Positions 24,203-34,385 of a stretch of 64,000 nucleotides of DNA are shown here, piece after piece. The stretch lies in assembly GCF_902635505.1 (NCBI RefSeq), contig NC_045429.1, positions 425,595,669 to 425,659,668 on the forward strand, read 5' to 3'. The notes below the pieces were generated by a model. That model ran no database searches, was not told where the DNA came from, and saw nothing but the letters and a program-made list of their open reading frames with translations. A program made the position numbers and the translations under genes. Each line of letters opens with the position of its first letter. Position 1 is the first letter of the stretch. The DNA is from Sarcophilus harrisii. Taxonomy: Eukaryota; Chordata; Mammalia; Dasyuromorphia; Dasyuridae.

Positions 24203-26018
24203 AAGACTTTTTTTTTTTAATATGTCCAACAGCAGGAACTGTTTTGTTTGGCTAAACACATTTGTCATAAGTGTTTTCTTTTTCTTTTATAGGAAGGGGA
24301 GGTTGGTGGAAAAGACAGATTTTTGCTAATTAAAAAAAATAAGATTACATTTTTAAAAAGTGTCTTCACGCAAGTGATCTCATTTTATCCTCAAGACAAA
24401 CCTGTGCTAATGTTATCATCCCATTTTATGTAGTAGGAAACTGAGATTCAGAGAGTTTGATTTGCCCAAAATCACACAGGCAGTTAATAGGAAAGCTTTC
24501 TTATTTTTTTGAGAGCCAAGGATCTTTTTTTCTGCTACATCATGATTATTTTTTCTCCTTACAAGGATAAAATAAGAAACTTTTCTTGGAAAATAGTGTG
24601 CCAAAGAAAAGGAGTTTTAATTTTTTTAGTTCCAAAGTAGCTTGATTTTGCAGCTGATCCACAAGTCATGTATAAGTATAGCCAGCTTTTGGCTAGTCAG
24701 GGAATGATGATACAATCTATCTATTAGCCTGGTCAGTCTGCCTCCCTCTCGAATTGTTGGAGGTCATTGCATTGATAACGCCGGGGATAAGTGGGAGCAA
24801 AGAACTCTAAATTGAAATGGTTGGATTTGGCATCTGTAAGACTTGTGGGGGGTGGAGGGGAGCCCTAAAAAGCTTTCTTCTTAATATTTCCTTCTCCAGC
24901 CTGAGGTTTCAATGTGAAGAATTTAGAACTTGTTCTGATCTCCGGATTTCCAGTCTCGTGATGGATTAGACTGCAACCCACATTCCTAGCATAAGAGTAC
25001 TTTTCTCTCCCTTCTCCAACCTCCCAGCTCCTGTGCCCACTAGTCTAGAGGAGGCTGGCACTTGATGCTGGCCCATCCCCTTTAAGCAGATTTAGGACTC
25101 TCCTTTCTCTGAATTTGTAGTGATTTTTTCTCTCTCCCTACCCCTTAGATCACTATCACTGACTCTTTTTCTCCCTATCTATTTCTCTTGAGAATCTGCT
25201 CAATTGTTGACTGTTTTGTCTGTCTCTGTTTCTCTCTGACTCTCTCCATGTCTTCCCCCCATTCAGGCCTCCCTACCATCAGTCAGTGTCTTCTCCTCTG
25301 ACAAAAGCCGCCCTAGATCTGGGCTCCCTGGGGAGGAGGGGGGGTGGCCGGGTCTGGCAGTGAGAGCCGCTGTCTCTTCATGGTGCTACAGTCCCTCCCC
25401 CACTGGGCATACAAACGGGCTTTATCCTGCAAACAAACCCGCCCCCCATCCCACCCTCAGCTAGGCAAGCACGTGGCCCTTGGCCCCCAGAATGGGGAGA
25501 GGGCAGCAGCCACAGGGCCCAAACCCAACTGCAAACCTCTGTGCCTCAGTTTCCCTTTCTTGGTCTCAATTTTAATTTTGCCACCCAAGCTCCCAACTCT
25601 TGATCCACCTTAATCTTCCGCTCCCTTTTGGCTGACCTTCTGTTTCTGAGCCTGAGCATATATACCCTACATTGCCATTCTATCTTAATCTCTATTGCTT
25701 CTTAGTTTGTCTGGCCAAACTCCAAATAACTTTCTGGCATCTCCCCCCAAAGAGAGTTTTGTTTTATATCCCACCTCTCTTCATCTTCTTGGACCAGAGG
25801 AAAACCGGATAGATGAATGACAGGAGGATCTAAATGCTTGTCTAGAGCTAGCTAGATTGAACAAGGCAGAGGATCTTAGGTGTCCCCACTTGAAGGGGGG
25901 AGCTATGTGAACAGAAAAGGGAAAGGAAGACCGCTAGCTGCTGGAATCCTGAGCCAGAGCCAGGGATCCCTGTGAAACGGAATGCATATACCAAACAGGG
26001 TCCATCCTGCATGCCTAA

Positions 26019-26060
26019 TAGGCTATTTAAGGAACTGGCTGCTGACATCCAGGGCACCCC
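26019..26060 (+). promoter_or_regulatory. CA14: Candidate CA14 core promoter
   Basis: A TATTTAAGG box near 26,025 lies about 500 bp upstream of the CA14 start codon, at the edge of repeat-poor sequence. No transcript evidence is available, so the start site is inferred. Confidence 0.35.
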
Positions 26061-26358
26061 CTCCTTTTCCTTCTTCTCCTCCCCTCCTCACACATACTCA
26101 CACCCATCCAGAGCCACCTTAAAAGCGGGAGGCAATTGTGAAGTATCTGGCCAGTAAGTAGAGTTGGGGCTGGATGAGATAAAGATAGAGGGCAGAGAGA
26201 GACGGAAAGATTTGTACAGGGGAGCCAGAAACACACACACACTCACACTCACAGACACAGAGAAATAGAGTCCCCTGGAGAGTCCCCAGAGACACCCAGA
26301 GTGACACTAAAGGGAAAAAATAGTTGGAAAGATAGATCTATACAGGGCACTAATAGAA

Positions 26359-26360
<2 letters not shown>

Positions 26361-26404
<44 letters not shown>

Positions 26405-26460
26405 CCTCTCTCTCATTCCTCTCTCTTTCTCTCTCTCTCACTCTCTGTCTCTCTCTCTAC
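26361..26460 (+). repeat. (TC)n microsatellite upstream of the CA14 start codon
   Basis: About 40 bp of perfect TC repeat followed by 55 bp of interrupted CT-rich sequence, ending about 65 bp before the CA14 ATG, probably in its 5' UTR or proximal promoter. Confidence 0.9.
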
Positions 26461-26526
26461 ACAGACTCTACCTGTTCCTCCCCCCCAAAGCTCCTATCTA
26501 ACCTTCTGTACCCCTTCCAGGAGATC

Positions 26527-29500
26527 ATGCTGCTATTTCTTAACCTCTTACTAGAGCTGGCCCGGATTCTGGCTGCAGATGGGGGTATGTACGTTTGTGT
26601 TCATTTGTGTTCATGTTTGTGTCCGAATGTTTTTAGCTATGCTGAGGGGGAGGAGGGGGTGAAGAGACTGAGATTCTAGAGGAATAATGGAAGACCCTGA
26701 TCCCATTCAGGCTTTCTTCCCCTGTCCCTGATCTTCTACAATTCTCAGTCCTATTGCATGTGGTTTTGGAGTGGTAGAGAGGAAAAGGTCAGGGATGGCT
26801 GGAAAGGTTAGAATAGATTCTGTCACTACTGCAGTCTCAGGCTCCCAAGCTTTCCTTATTTAAGAAGCCTTTCAATTAATAGAAACAGCTGCTGGGGGGA
26901 GAGAAGGGAGGGGAGTGTTAATGAATCAATAGGGATTGAGTTCTGACTGTAGCCAGGAAAAAACCGCACCTGCCCAGTTCTGTTCCCAAATCCTCTCTCC
27001 AGACGTATCACTTCCAGAAACACAGAAATGCTCTTTCTTGATTCAACTAAGGATAAATTGTGTCGATGTATCCCCTCTGATGAGGGCCCCTCTAAGGTGT
27101 ACAGAAATAATTTGAGAAGAGGTGGACAAGGTCTCCAGAAGAGGCAAGAAGGATTGAGTTGGGGGAAGAAAAAAAGCTAGCAAATGATTAGTGAAGGTGT
27201 TCAAGAATAGAGGGTCCTAACTGCTCGTTCCTACAAGAAATAGAAAAGGGAACTGGGACAAGGGGAGGAAAAAAGGGATCACCTGGGCGAATTTGGGGTG
27301 TATGGAAGAAAAGGGCATCAAGGGGTAAGAAGGGTAGGAAACTAAACCAGATTAATCAACATTTTCAGAGTCAAAGTCCTCAGCGTCCTTCAGAGCTACA
27401 GGAAGACACTGTCCACAGGCTTTCTGGTCGCTCTTTAGCAATCCCCAAATCTTAGGTGGAGGTTGGGGACAGGGGCAGGATGAATAACAAGGCTATTAGC
27501 TGTTGGAGGAATCTTGGGGAATAGGAAAAGAAATGGGGAGTCGGAGGTATTTGAAATTTCTATCGGTCTGGAAAATGAATTTATTCTCAGGGAGGTGACA
27601 CCGGAAGAGAGAATCTCCCCTTAACTCCCAACACAATCTATCCCTAGGTGAAAACTTAGAAGCCGGGCAAGAAGGGCCCCTGTGTGTCTCTGCTGCAAAG
27701 ACAGGCTGGGTAGGATCCTTCATGTGACCCAGCTGGCAGCTCCCATTCTGCACACAATGCCACTTTCATCCTGCTCCTGCCTGCCCCGGCTCCCCCCGCC
27801 CGCCCACCCTCACCCTAGCCCCTGCACCCGTTCCCTCTTCCCCTGCACCTCTGGGGATCTGGGAAGTGGGAGAGCAGGGCTTGTGGCTTGGAGGTTATGG
27901 GGTTTCCTACGGAGCCGCAGCTCAGGGACCAAAAGCGGGGCTGAGCTGAAATTCACAGATATGGATTTGCATCTCGTTAGCATTTTATTCATATCCTGTC
28001 CCATGGCCACAAAATCCCTTCACCCTCTGCCTTTCTGCCCTGGTCCTTGGGGGCTTTCCTGCCTCTCGGAGGGCTTCTTCGCCTTTCCCGCTCGGTCCCT
28101 GTCCCCTTGCTCCAGACCGGGAGAAAGGGCTCCGTGCTCTCTGCTCATTCGCATCCAGATTAATTTTAGCCCTCAGCTTTCCCCTCTGCTCCCCGCCTCC
28201 CACCCCACCCAACAGGGTCAATCCATAGGGTGTTTAAATAGGCCTCTCTCCCCTACCCCGACCTTTCCCAGCCGAGGTCTCTGGTTTCAAGACTTCCCCG
28301 GGAAGGGCCGCGGTGGAAGGGGATGAAAGAAATAGGGACGAGACAGGTGGGTGAGGAGCCGCAGCTCGGGGCGCTGAGAGGGCCTTGTCACAGCTCCCGT
28401 TTCTCCCCTTGCAGGTTCACACTGGACGTACGAAGGTAAGACCAAGACTCGGTTTTTCTCTTGCTTCCCTACTTCTTCTCCGATGGCGTGTGGGTAGAGC
28501 CTCCGGCCTTCAGGAGAGCCTCAGTCCTCCATCACCAGCTCTCTTCCCTCCCACATTTCCTCTTCCTCTAGTCTAAATTTCTCAAGGTCATTTTGTCTCA
28601 AGAGGAGTCCTGGGATCACTGGAGACTAAACTTACAAAGGGGGCTCCTAGAGAGTGCTGACGAACTCTTCCCCGACTAACTCTCAAAAGACAGAAGCTTA
28701 AGCATGACCAATCAAATCCCTGAGTGCCGGGCAGGCAAAAGGCTCAGAATTTAATCTTCCAGAGAGGGAGGAGAGTAGATTGGGACGGGGAGAAGTTGGC
28801 AGGAACACTCAGACCTAATTTCCCATTCAACCCCAACCCTCCTATCCAAACCAACCCCATTCCCTAATCCGAATTGAGATAATCCATGAAGAGCAATGGT
28901 GAGAGGAGATAACAAGGTTCGGGAGCCAGTCACCTAGTGGACTCTGGAGGAGGTGGAACCTAATTCGGGCTGCTCTTTGAACTTTTCAGGTCATTGACTC
29001 TGTCACCGACAGAAATCCAGAGCAAATGTCAAGGGCTCTGGTGACAGAAAGGGAAGCCGGGCTAGGAAAATGGGACACCCAAATCCCATGTCCATTTGGT
29101 GGGGAGACAAGGAAGGCCTGGTTCGCTCTTTCTGGGGTTTACAATCTGTTCCTCATCCTGCTCCATCACTCCTATCCCAAAGCACCCATAGGCTTTGTTT
29201 TCCTTTCTTGCCCTGATCCCCATTAGTTATTCTAGTCCTGAGTTATTGTTAAATTAAAAAGAGCAGACACCATTTTTATTTCACAGAATTGGACCCACCA
29301 CACACTTGAAGAGGAGGAGGTAGGGCACAAATGCTAGGGGACAGTTATTTTGCCTCCCAATCTCTAGATAATACACATTCAATACTGGGGTGGAGGATTA
29401 AAAGGAAGGCACCTTCACTGTGGAAGGTGCCTTCCTTTTAATCCTCCACCCCAGTATGGGGTATGAGGTCTGGAAAATGGAAATAGTAGGTAGGCACAGA

Positions 29501-32500
29501 AAAATGAGGTAAAAATTCTTTATTAGGCGCACATGGTCAAGACCATTGGCCAGCCACTTATCCTGAATGTGGGAGCAATGCCCAGTCTCCTATCGACATA
29601 CAAACTGAAAGAGTGACATTTGATTCAGAGCTGCCTGTCCTGAAGCCCCACGGTTATGACCAGCCTGGCCCAGAGCCCCTCTCTCTGCACAACAATGGAC
29701 ATACAGGTAAAAGAGGACTGGGGTGTCCAGGTTTTCAATCTAGTCATAGAGGTTACACAGAAAGCAGGAAATCCCCAGTGTCCAATATCCCTGGGTTTTC
29801 TGGAAGTTTTACCCTCTGGGAAAATGAGGGTGAACCTTTTGATTAAGATAGGGTCAGTCCCCAAGCAAACCTCATAGATCGGTTCATCATCTCTTTCAGT
29901 GTCAACTTCTGTCCAGATCTGGGAAAGGGGGAAATGTGCTGGAAAGTGAATTAGCTAACCAGAACTGGGTGCCATAATGGGGAGGGAAGAACAGACAGAC
30001 CAGAACTCCCAGGAAATTATGAGAACACCCAGGGATAAGTATATACTCCAACACTAGATGTTCCCCTTATTCTCGCAGTGCAACTGTCCCTGCCCCCCAC
30101 TCTAAACCTGGAGGGGCTCCCCCGAAATTACGTAGCATCCCAGCTCCACCTGCACTGGGGCCGAAAAGGGCAGCCATGGGGGTCAGAGCACCAGGTCAAC
30201 AGTGAAGCCACAGCTGCAGAGGTACTGGGAGGCAAGAAGCATGAACTTGGGTTACTGAAGGGACAGGGTTGGGGAGCCCTGGAGGGGATGAAACCAAAGG
30301 ACTGGGGATGCTGGGAAACAGTATTGAGGAGACATGGAAGGGGTAAGGTCAGGGAATGAGGGTGCTGGGAGCCTAGAAACACTGGGCTAGAGACAAGAGA
30401 AACATCAGTCCCCTCTCCCCACAGCTCCATATTGTCCACTATGATGCTGATTCTTTTAACAACCTGAATGAAGCTGCTCAAAAGCCTCAGGGACTAGCTG
30501 TTCTGGGTATCCTCATTGAGGTCAGTGGCCCCCCCAAATTCTCTTTCCGCTGCTTCCCTTATTCTTCTCCCCTTAATCTTAATCTGTCACTTAGTTCATT
30601 CCCTCTATCAGCTCTCTTACAACCATAGTTTGGAGAAGAGATGGTGACGGACATGAAATAATCACCATTTTGTTCAAAGGAGAGAGGGAAAAAAAAATAA
30701 GTCAACCTAGATTTTCCCTAGAATGTCTAACCACAAATTCTGATTCCTTAAACTATCATCTCCCCATCCTAGGTAGGTGAGAACCAGAGCCCAGCTTATG
30801 AACACATCTTGAGTCACTTGGAAAAAATCAGGTATAAAGGTAAGCCACAAGGAAATTGTTATTGGACAAGGTTGGATCGGATCTCAAGATGATGTAGAAT
30901 TATAGAATTTCAATTTGGAAAGGATCTTAGAAATTAGTAACGCAACCCCTTTCTGATGCAGAACATTCCCACAAGTAGATATCTAGCTTTGAATACCTCC
31001 AGGGACAGGGAACTCATTATCAACAGGAGGCAAATCTTGCTAGTTTTAGATACCTTTAATTATGTTCTTTCCTAGGTTGAGCCAAAATATATCCCTCCTC
31101 CTCCCCATTAACTTTGATTCTAGTTCCCAATGAGAAGAGTAGCTTGGGATTGAGTTCTCACTACTTGGAAAGCACAGAAAACTCATGTTTGGTTAAGGCC
31201 CAGTTACAGAGGGATGAATTTAGCTAATGCCCCCAACCCTTGGCTAGCCGAGTAGTGGGCTTGGAGTGCAGAAGACTCATCTTCCTAGATTCAAATATGG
31301 CCTCAGACACTTATCAGCTGGACAAGTAACTCAAGTCTTTGCCCATTTCCTCATCCGTTAAATGGGCTGGAGAAGGAAATGGCAAGCCACTCCAGTATCT
31401 CTGCCAAGAAAACCCCAAATGTGGTCACAAAGAGTTGATTGAGATGAACAACTTCCTTCTTCACCCTCTGCCTTCCTTAGGTCAGACCACCTTGGTGTCA
31501 GCCTTTGATGTGGGAGGGCTGCTTCCTCCAGAGCTGGGGGAATACTACAGGTACAATGGCTCACTCACTACTCCTCCTTGCTACCAGAGCGTCCTCTGGA
31601 CTGTCTTCCACAGAAAGGCTCAGATTTCTATGGAGCAGGTGAGATGAAAAGTTTGATCAGGAGTTAAAGTTTGGCTGTGATCCTGTTTCTAACCCTCAGT
31701 TCCTGTCTCTTCCCACCAGGCACCCTTCAGCCTTTTCCCTAGCCCTTTTGAATACTCTGCCACTCTTAAGCCCTACTCCTTTTTCCTTAGTTGGAGAAGC
31801 TACAGGAGACTTTATTCTCCACAGAGGAGAGTGGACCCTCAAAGTTACTGGTCCAGAACTACAGAGCCCCTCAACCCCTCAACCATCGACTGGTTCTTGC
31901 CTCTTTCATCCCAGGTGAGGTGCAGACAGTAAGAAAAAGGAAAGGGGCCTGAAGGTTAGGAACAAAGAAAGTACTGGAGAGGCAGTTGGGGAGGTTAATG
32001 GCTCCAAGACTGCCACTAGTACCGAGTACTCCAAGGTGCTCGAGTTGCTCTCCTGAAAAATGAAATTGGATTGAGGAAAAGAGGATCTGATCTGTCTGCT
32101 TTTCCTTTGCAGAAGGAGCCTTTTATTCCACAGGTAAGCAAATCCTTCCACAACTTTGCATGGAGAGTCTCTATGAGGGGGGCTGGAAGAGGGGGGAAAG
32201 GCCTGACTCAGTCATGGTCTAATAGTTCTTTGGCTCTCTCAGGTGAAATGGTGGGTCTAGGCCTAGCGATCTTGTTTGGCTGTCTCTGCCTCTTGCTTGC
32301 TGGTTACTTCATTGCCAGGAAAATTCGGTGAGCCTACCCTCCAACCTCCTCAGTAGATCCTTGTACCAGTCCTTTTCTTTCATGAAAGGCCTCCTCTCCC
32401 AGCTCTAAACTTGCCTATAGATAGGAACAAATTCTCTGACTCACCTCCACCCTACCCTCTAATTCATCTGCTTCCTCCCAAGGAGGAAGAGGCTAGGAGA

Positions 32501-32552
32501 ACAGAAGAGTGTGGTCTTCACTTCATCCCGATGCGCTACCTCAGAGGAGTAG
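26527..32552 (+). CDS. CA14: Carbonic anhydrase 14, membrane-bound (11 coding exons)
   Basis: Coding exons: 26527-26584, 28415-28435, 29527-29706, 30079-30221, 30425-30520, 30773-30839, 31481-31638, 31791-31914, 32113-32133, 32243-32327, 32483-32552; all introns GT-AG. Together they encode 340 aa (human 337). The product is a type I membrane zinc enzyme that interconverts CO2 and bicarbonate outside the cell. Visible parts are a signal peptide ([16 protein letters not shown]), an alpha-CA domain with zinc ligands in QLHLHWG (two His) and LHIVHYD (first His), the proton-shuttle His in NNGH, the gatekeeper SEHQ and LTTPPC, the Cys pair (YPEC and TPPC), an N-glycan site NGS, a transmembrane helix ([19 protein letters not shown]) and a basic tail ending ATSEE. 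The ATG matches the human start. It is intact, and converges with APH1A. Confidence 0.97.
27880..28240 (+). promoter_or_regulatory. Candidate intron 1 enhancer of CA14
   Basis: A repeat-free block in the long first intron with a perfect octamer ATTTGCAT (about 27,964-27,971), TTAGCATTTTATTCAT next to it, and a second TCATTCGCATCCAGATTAAT cluster near 28,145. Such POU/homeobox-type clusters mark tissue enhancers, and CA14 is known in retina and brain. Enhancer role is inference. Confidence 0.3.
29382..29457. repeat. Perfect 35-bp inverted repeat with a 6-nt loop (CA14 intron 2)
   Basis: Left arm 29,382-29,416 (starts ATACTGGGGTGG) and right arm 29,423-29,457 (ends CCACCCCAGTAT) are exact reverse complements over 35 bp, separated by ACTGTG. 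The next bases outward do not pair. The foldback lies 70 bp before the exon 3 acceptor at 29,527. The sharp edges and perfect match suggest a recent inverted duplication by template switching rather than an old palindrome. Confidence 0.95.
30890..31080 (+). mobile_element. Diverged MIR/CR1-type repeat in CA14 intron 6
   Basis: Blocks such as AATTATAGAATTTCAATTTGG and CAGGGACAGGGAACTCATTA recall the recurrent old SINE/LINE 3' sequence found across marsupials. The class is uncertain. Confidence 0.45.
31238..31445 (+). mobile_element. RTE-tailed tRNA-SINE in CA14 intron 6
   Basis: Same family as 23,020: CTGGAGAAGGAAATGGCAAG, then CCACTCCAGTATCTCTGCC and GGTCACAAAGAGTTGATTGA. It ends about 35 bp upstream of exon 7 (31,481), close to the splice acceptor. 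Confidence 0.8.
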
Positions 32553-32896
32553 AAACCTTCCCACAAATCCCTCACCTTCTAACAAGCTTGGAGAATTCAG
32601 TGCTGGGACTCGGCAGACAATAGCTGTAGCAGTGACCGCTGAATGTCCCTGCCTCCTCCTGATACCTCCTTGGGGAGCAAGACTGGACTCTAAGAAAAAT
32701 AGCTTGGAAAGCTCTTACCACCAAAGGAAAGATGGGAAGTCAGAGAATGTTTTTGTGAATAGGACAATGTTTTGTCCTAGAAGGAGAATTGGTCGTATTC
32801 AAGAATTTCCTCTCCAAGGGAGCCAGTATAGACAGTCCCTTGGAAAAAGGGTTGCTGTAAAAGGGGTTCGATGAGCCACATTCTGAATGTTTTGGA

Positions 32897-32902
32897 AATA
32901 AA
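32897..32902 (+). terminator. CA14: CA14 poly(A) signal
   Basis: AATAAA 345 bp after the stop codon, the first canonical signal downstream. It gives a 3' UTR of about 370 bp. Confidence 0.7.
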
Positions 32903-33454
32903 ACATTTTTGACGATACCTTCATTCTTGCCTTTGTGGCTAGTGGGATGTAATGGAGATGGAAAAAACCTGCCTAGTTCATAAGTGCTTAATGTTTGCTG
33001 ACTGACTTAAAGACAAGAATCACACATCTGATTGGGGAAATCAATATTTCCCCAAACCATCTTCTATTTTAGCAACCATTAAATGACAGAGGACTCCTAT
33101 TAAACCTGGGTTATACCAGATATTTGAGAATATTGGGAGGATAGCAGGGAAGTTTAGAGAGAGATTTAGGAAATGTTTAGAACAAAAGTTTTTTTACTTA
33201 GGATTTGTGAACTTCTTTAAAAACTTGTAACAACTGCATTTTCATTTCATTAGTTTCGTTGTAATCCTATGTATTTTATTTTATGCATTTAAAAACATTA
33301 TTCTAAGAAGGGGTCCAATGGCTTCATCAGACTGCCAAAGGGGTCCATGGCACAAAAAAGGTTAAGAACCACAGAGATTAAAAAAAACAACAACCCTGTG
33401 TAATATCTCACCTAGTTCCAAAAGCCAAGTCCCCATACATTGTTATAAAATCCT

Positions 33455-33460
33455 TTTATT
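33455..33460 (-). terminator. APH1A: APH1A poly(A) signal
   Basis: TTTATT on the plus strand is AATAAA for the minus-strand gene, 926 bp beyond the APH1A stop. The roughly 1-kb 3' UTR it implies is similar to that of human APH1A as I recall it. It faces the CA14 signal at a distance of about 550 bp. Confidence 0.65.
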
Positions 33461-33734
33461 AGTCAAAAATCACACTTACTTTGATTAAAAGGATGGGATA
33501 TGCCAACCCCAGCAGAAAATAATACATTTTATAGAAAAGTCATTCCCTCTTTTTTCCCTCCCCATGTCCCTCCCTCCCCATTAAAAACTAGAAAAAAATT
33601 CCTGCAGTCCCTCCACAAATCCTTACAGGATATAACCCTCAGTGGCACTGTGGCCCTAGAGTCCTTTGGGCTACCTTGAGCTCTCTCACTGTTGGATAAA
33701 AATTATTAAGTTCCAGTTATCCCAGTTGCTGGGA

Positions 33735-33932
33735 AGAGAGAGAGACAGAGACAGAAAGAGAAAGAGAGAGAGAGAGACAGACACAGACAGAGAGAGAAAA
33801 AGAGAAAGACAGGGAGAGACAAAGAGAGAAGGGAGAGAGAGAAAGAGAGAGAAGGGGGAGGGAGAAAAGAGAGAGAGAGAGAGAGACAAAGACAGACAGA
33901 GAGAGAAAGAGAGAGAGGAAGAGGAGGAATAG
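33735..33932 (+). repeat. Purine simple repeat, (GAGA/GACA)n
   Basis: About 200 bp of G/A-dominated sequence. It falls in the predicted APH1A 3' UTR, where the transcript would carry a pyrimidine tract. Its translations are artefacts. Confidence 0.9.
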
Positions 33933-34385
33933 AGATTACTATCTCCCTAAAATACTCCTCATTCTACTCTCTAGGATCTCTGGCCAATGGGAGAAAAGGG
34001 GAAAGATGGTAGACAAAGGGGAGTAGAAGAATTGGGAAAATAGGCTAAAAAATTTTGAAGGAAGCAGCTCCAAACTCCCCTCCCCCCAAAAGGCAGTTTG
34101 GAATCTTTGTCAAACCAAAAAATATTTCCCACAGACCTGAGAAAAAGAGAGATATTCAATTGGGGTGAGGGGGAGGGAAAAGGGCAAAGGGGATAGCTAA
34201 CAGGGAGCTTCTCTGATCCCTGCAAACCCCAGTAACCGCTTTACCCTTAAGTACCCCAATTTCAATCTCCTGGGCAATGACTAAGCTAGGCCTTCTCCCT
34301 TAGCAGCTGTCCATAGTTGGAGATGGAGAGAAAGGCAGGAGACAAAGAGGGTACCCCTGGCCCTCAGGGTTTCCCCCAGGTCCCC

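Larger units (their letters stand above)
22816..26018. other. Intergenic, upstream of CA14
   Basis: Contains a Mar1-type SINE (23,020-23,262), an antisense L1 tail (24,066-24,202) and a short MIR-like piece at about 24,360-24,480. From about 24,720 to 26,000 the sequence is richer in C and T and repeat-poor, as expected near the CA14 promoter. No gene recognised. Confidence 0.6.

Noticed and set aside
29382-29457. Calling the foldback a microRNA gene
   Set aside because: Real pre-miRNAs have imperfect stems and a larger loop, and there is no expression evidence. It is kept as an inverted repeat.
33666-33932. Arg/Glu-rich 88-aa open frame
   Set aside because: It is a direct translation of the (GAGA)n repeat; the opposite strand gives a Ser/Leu repeat of the same kind.
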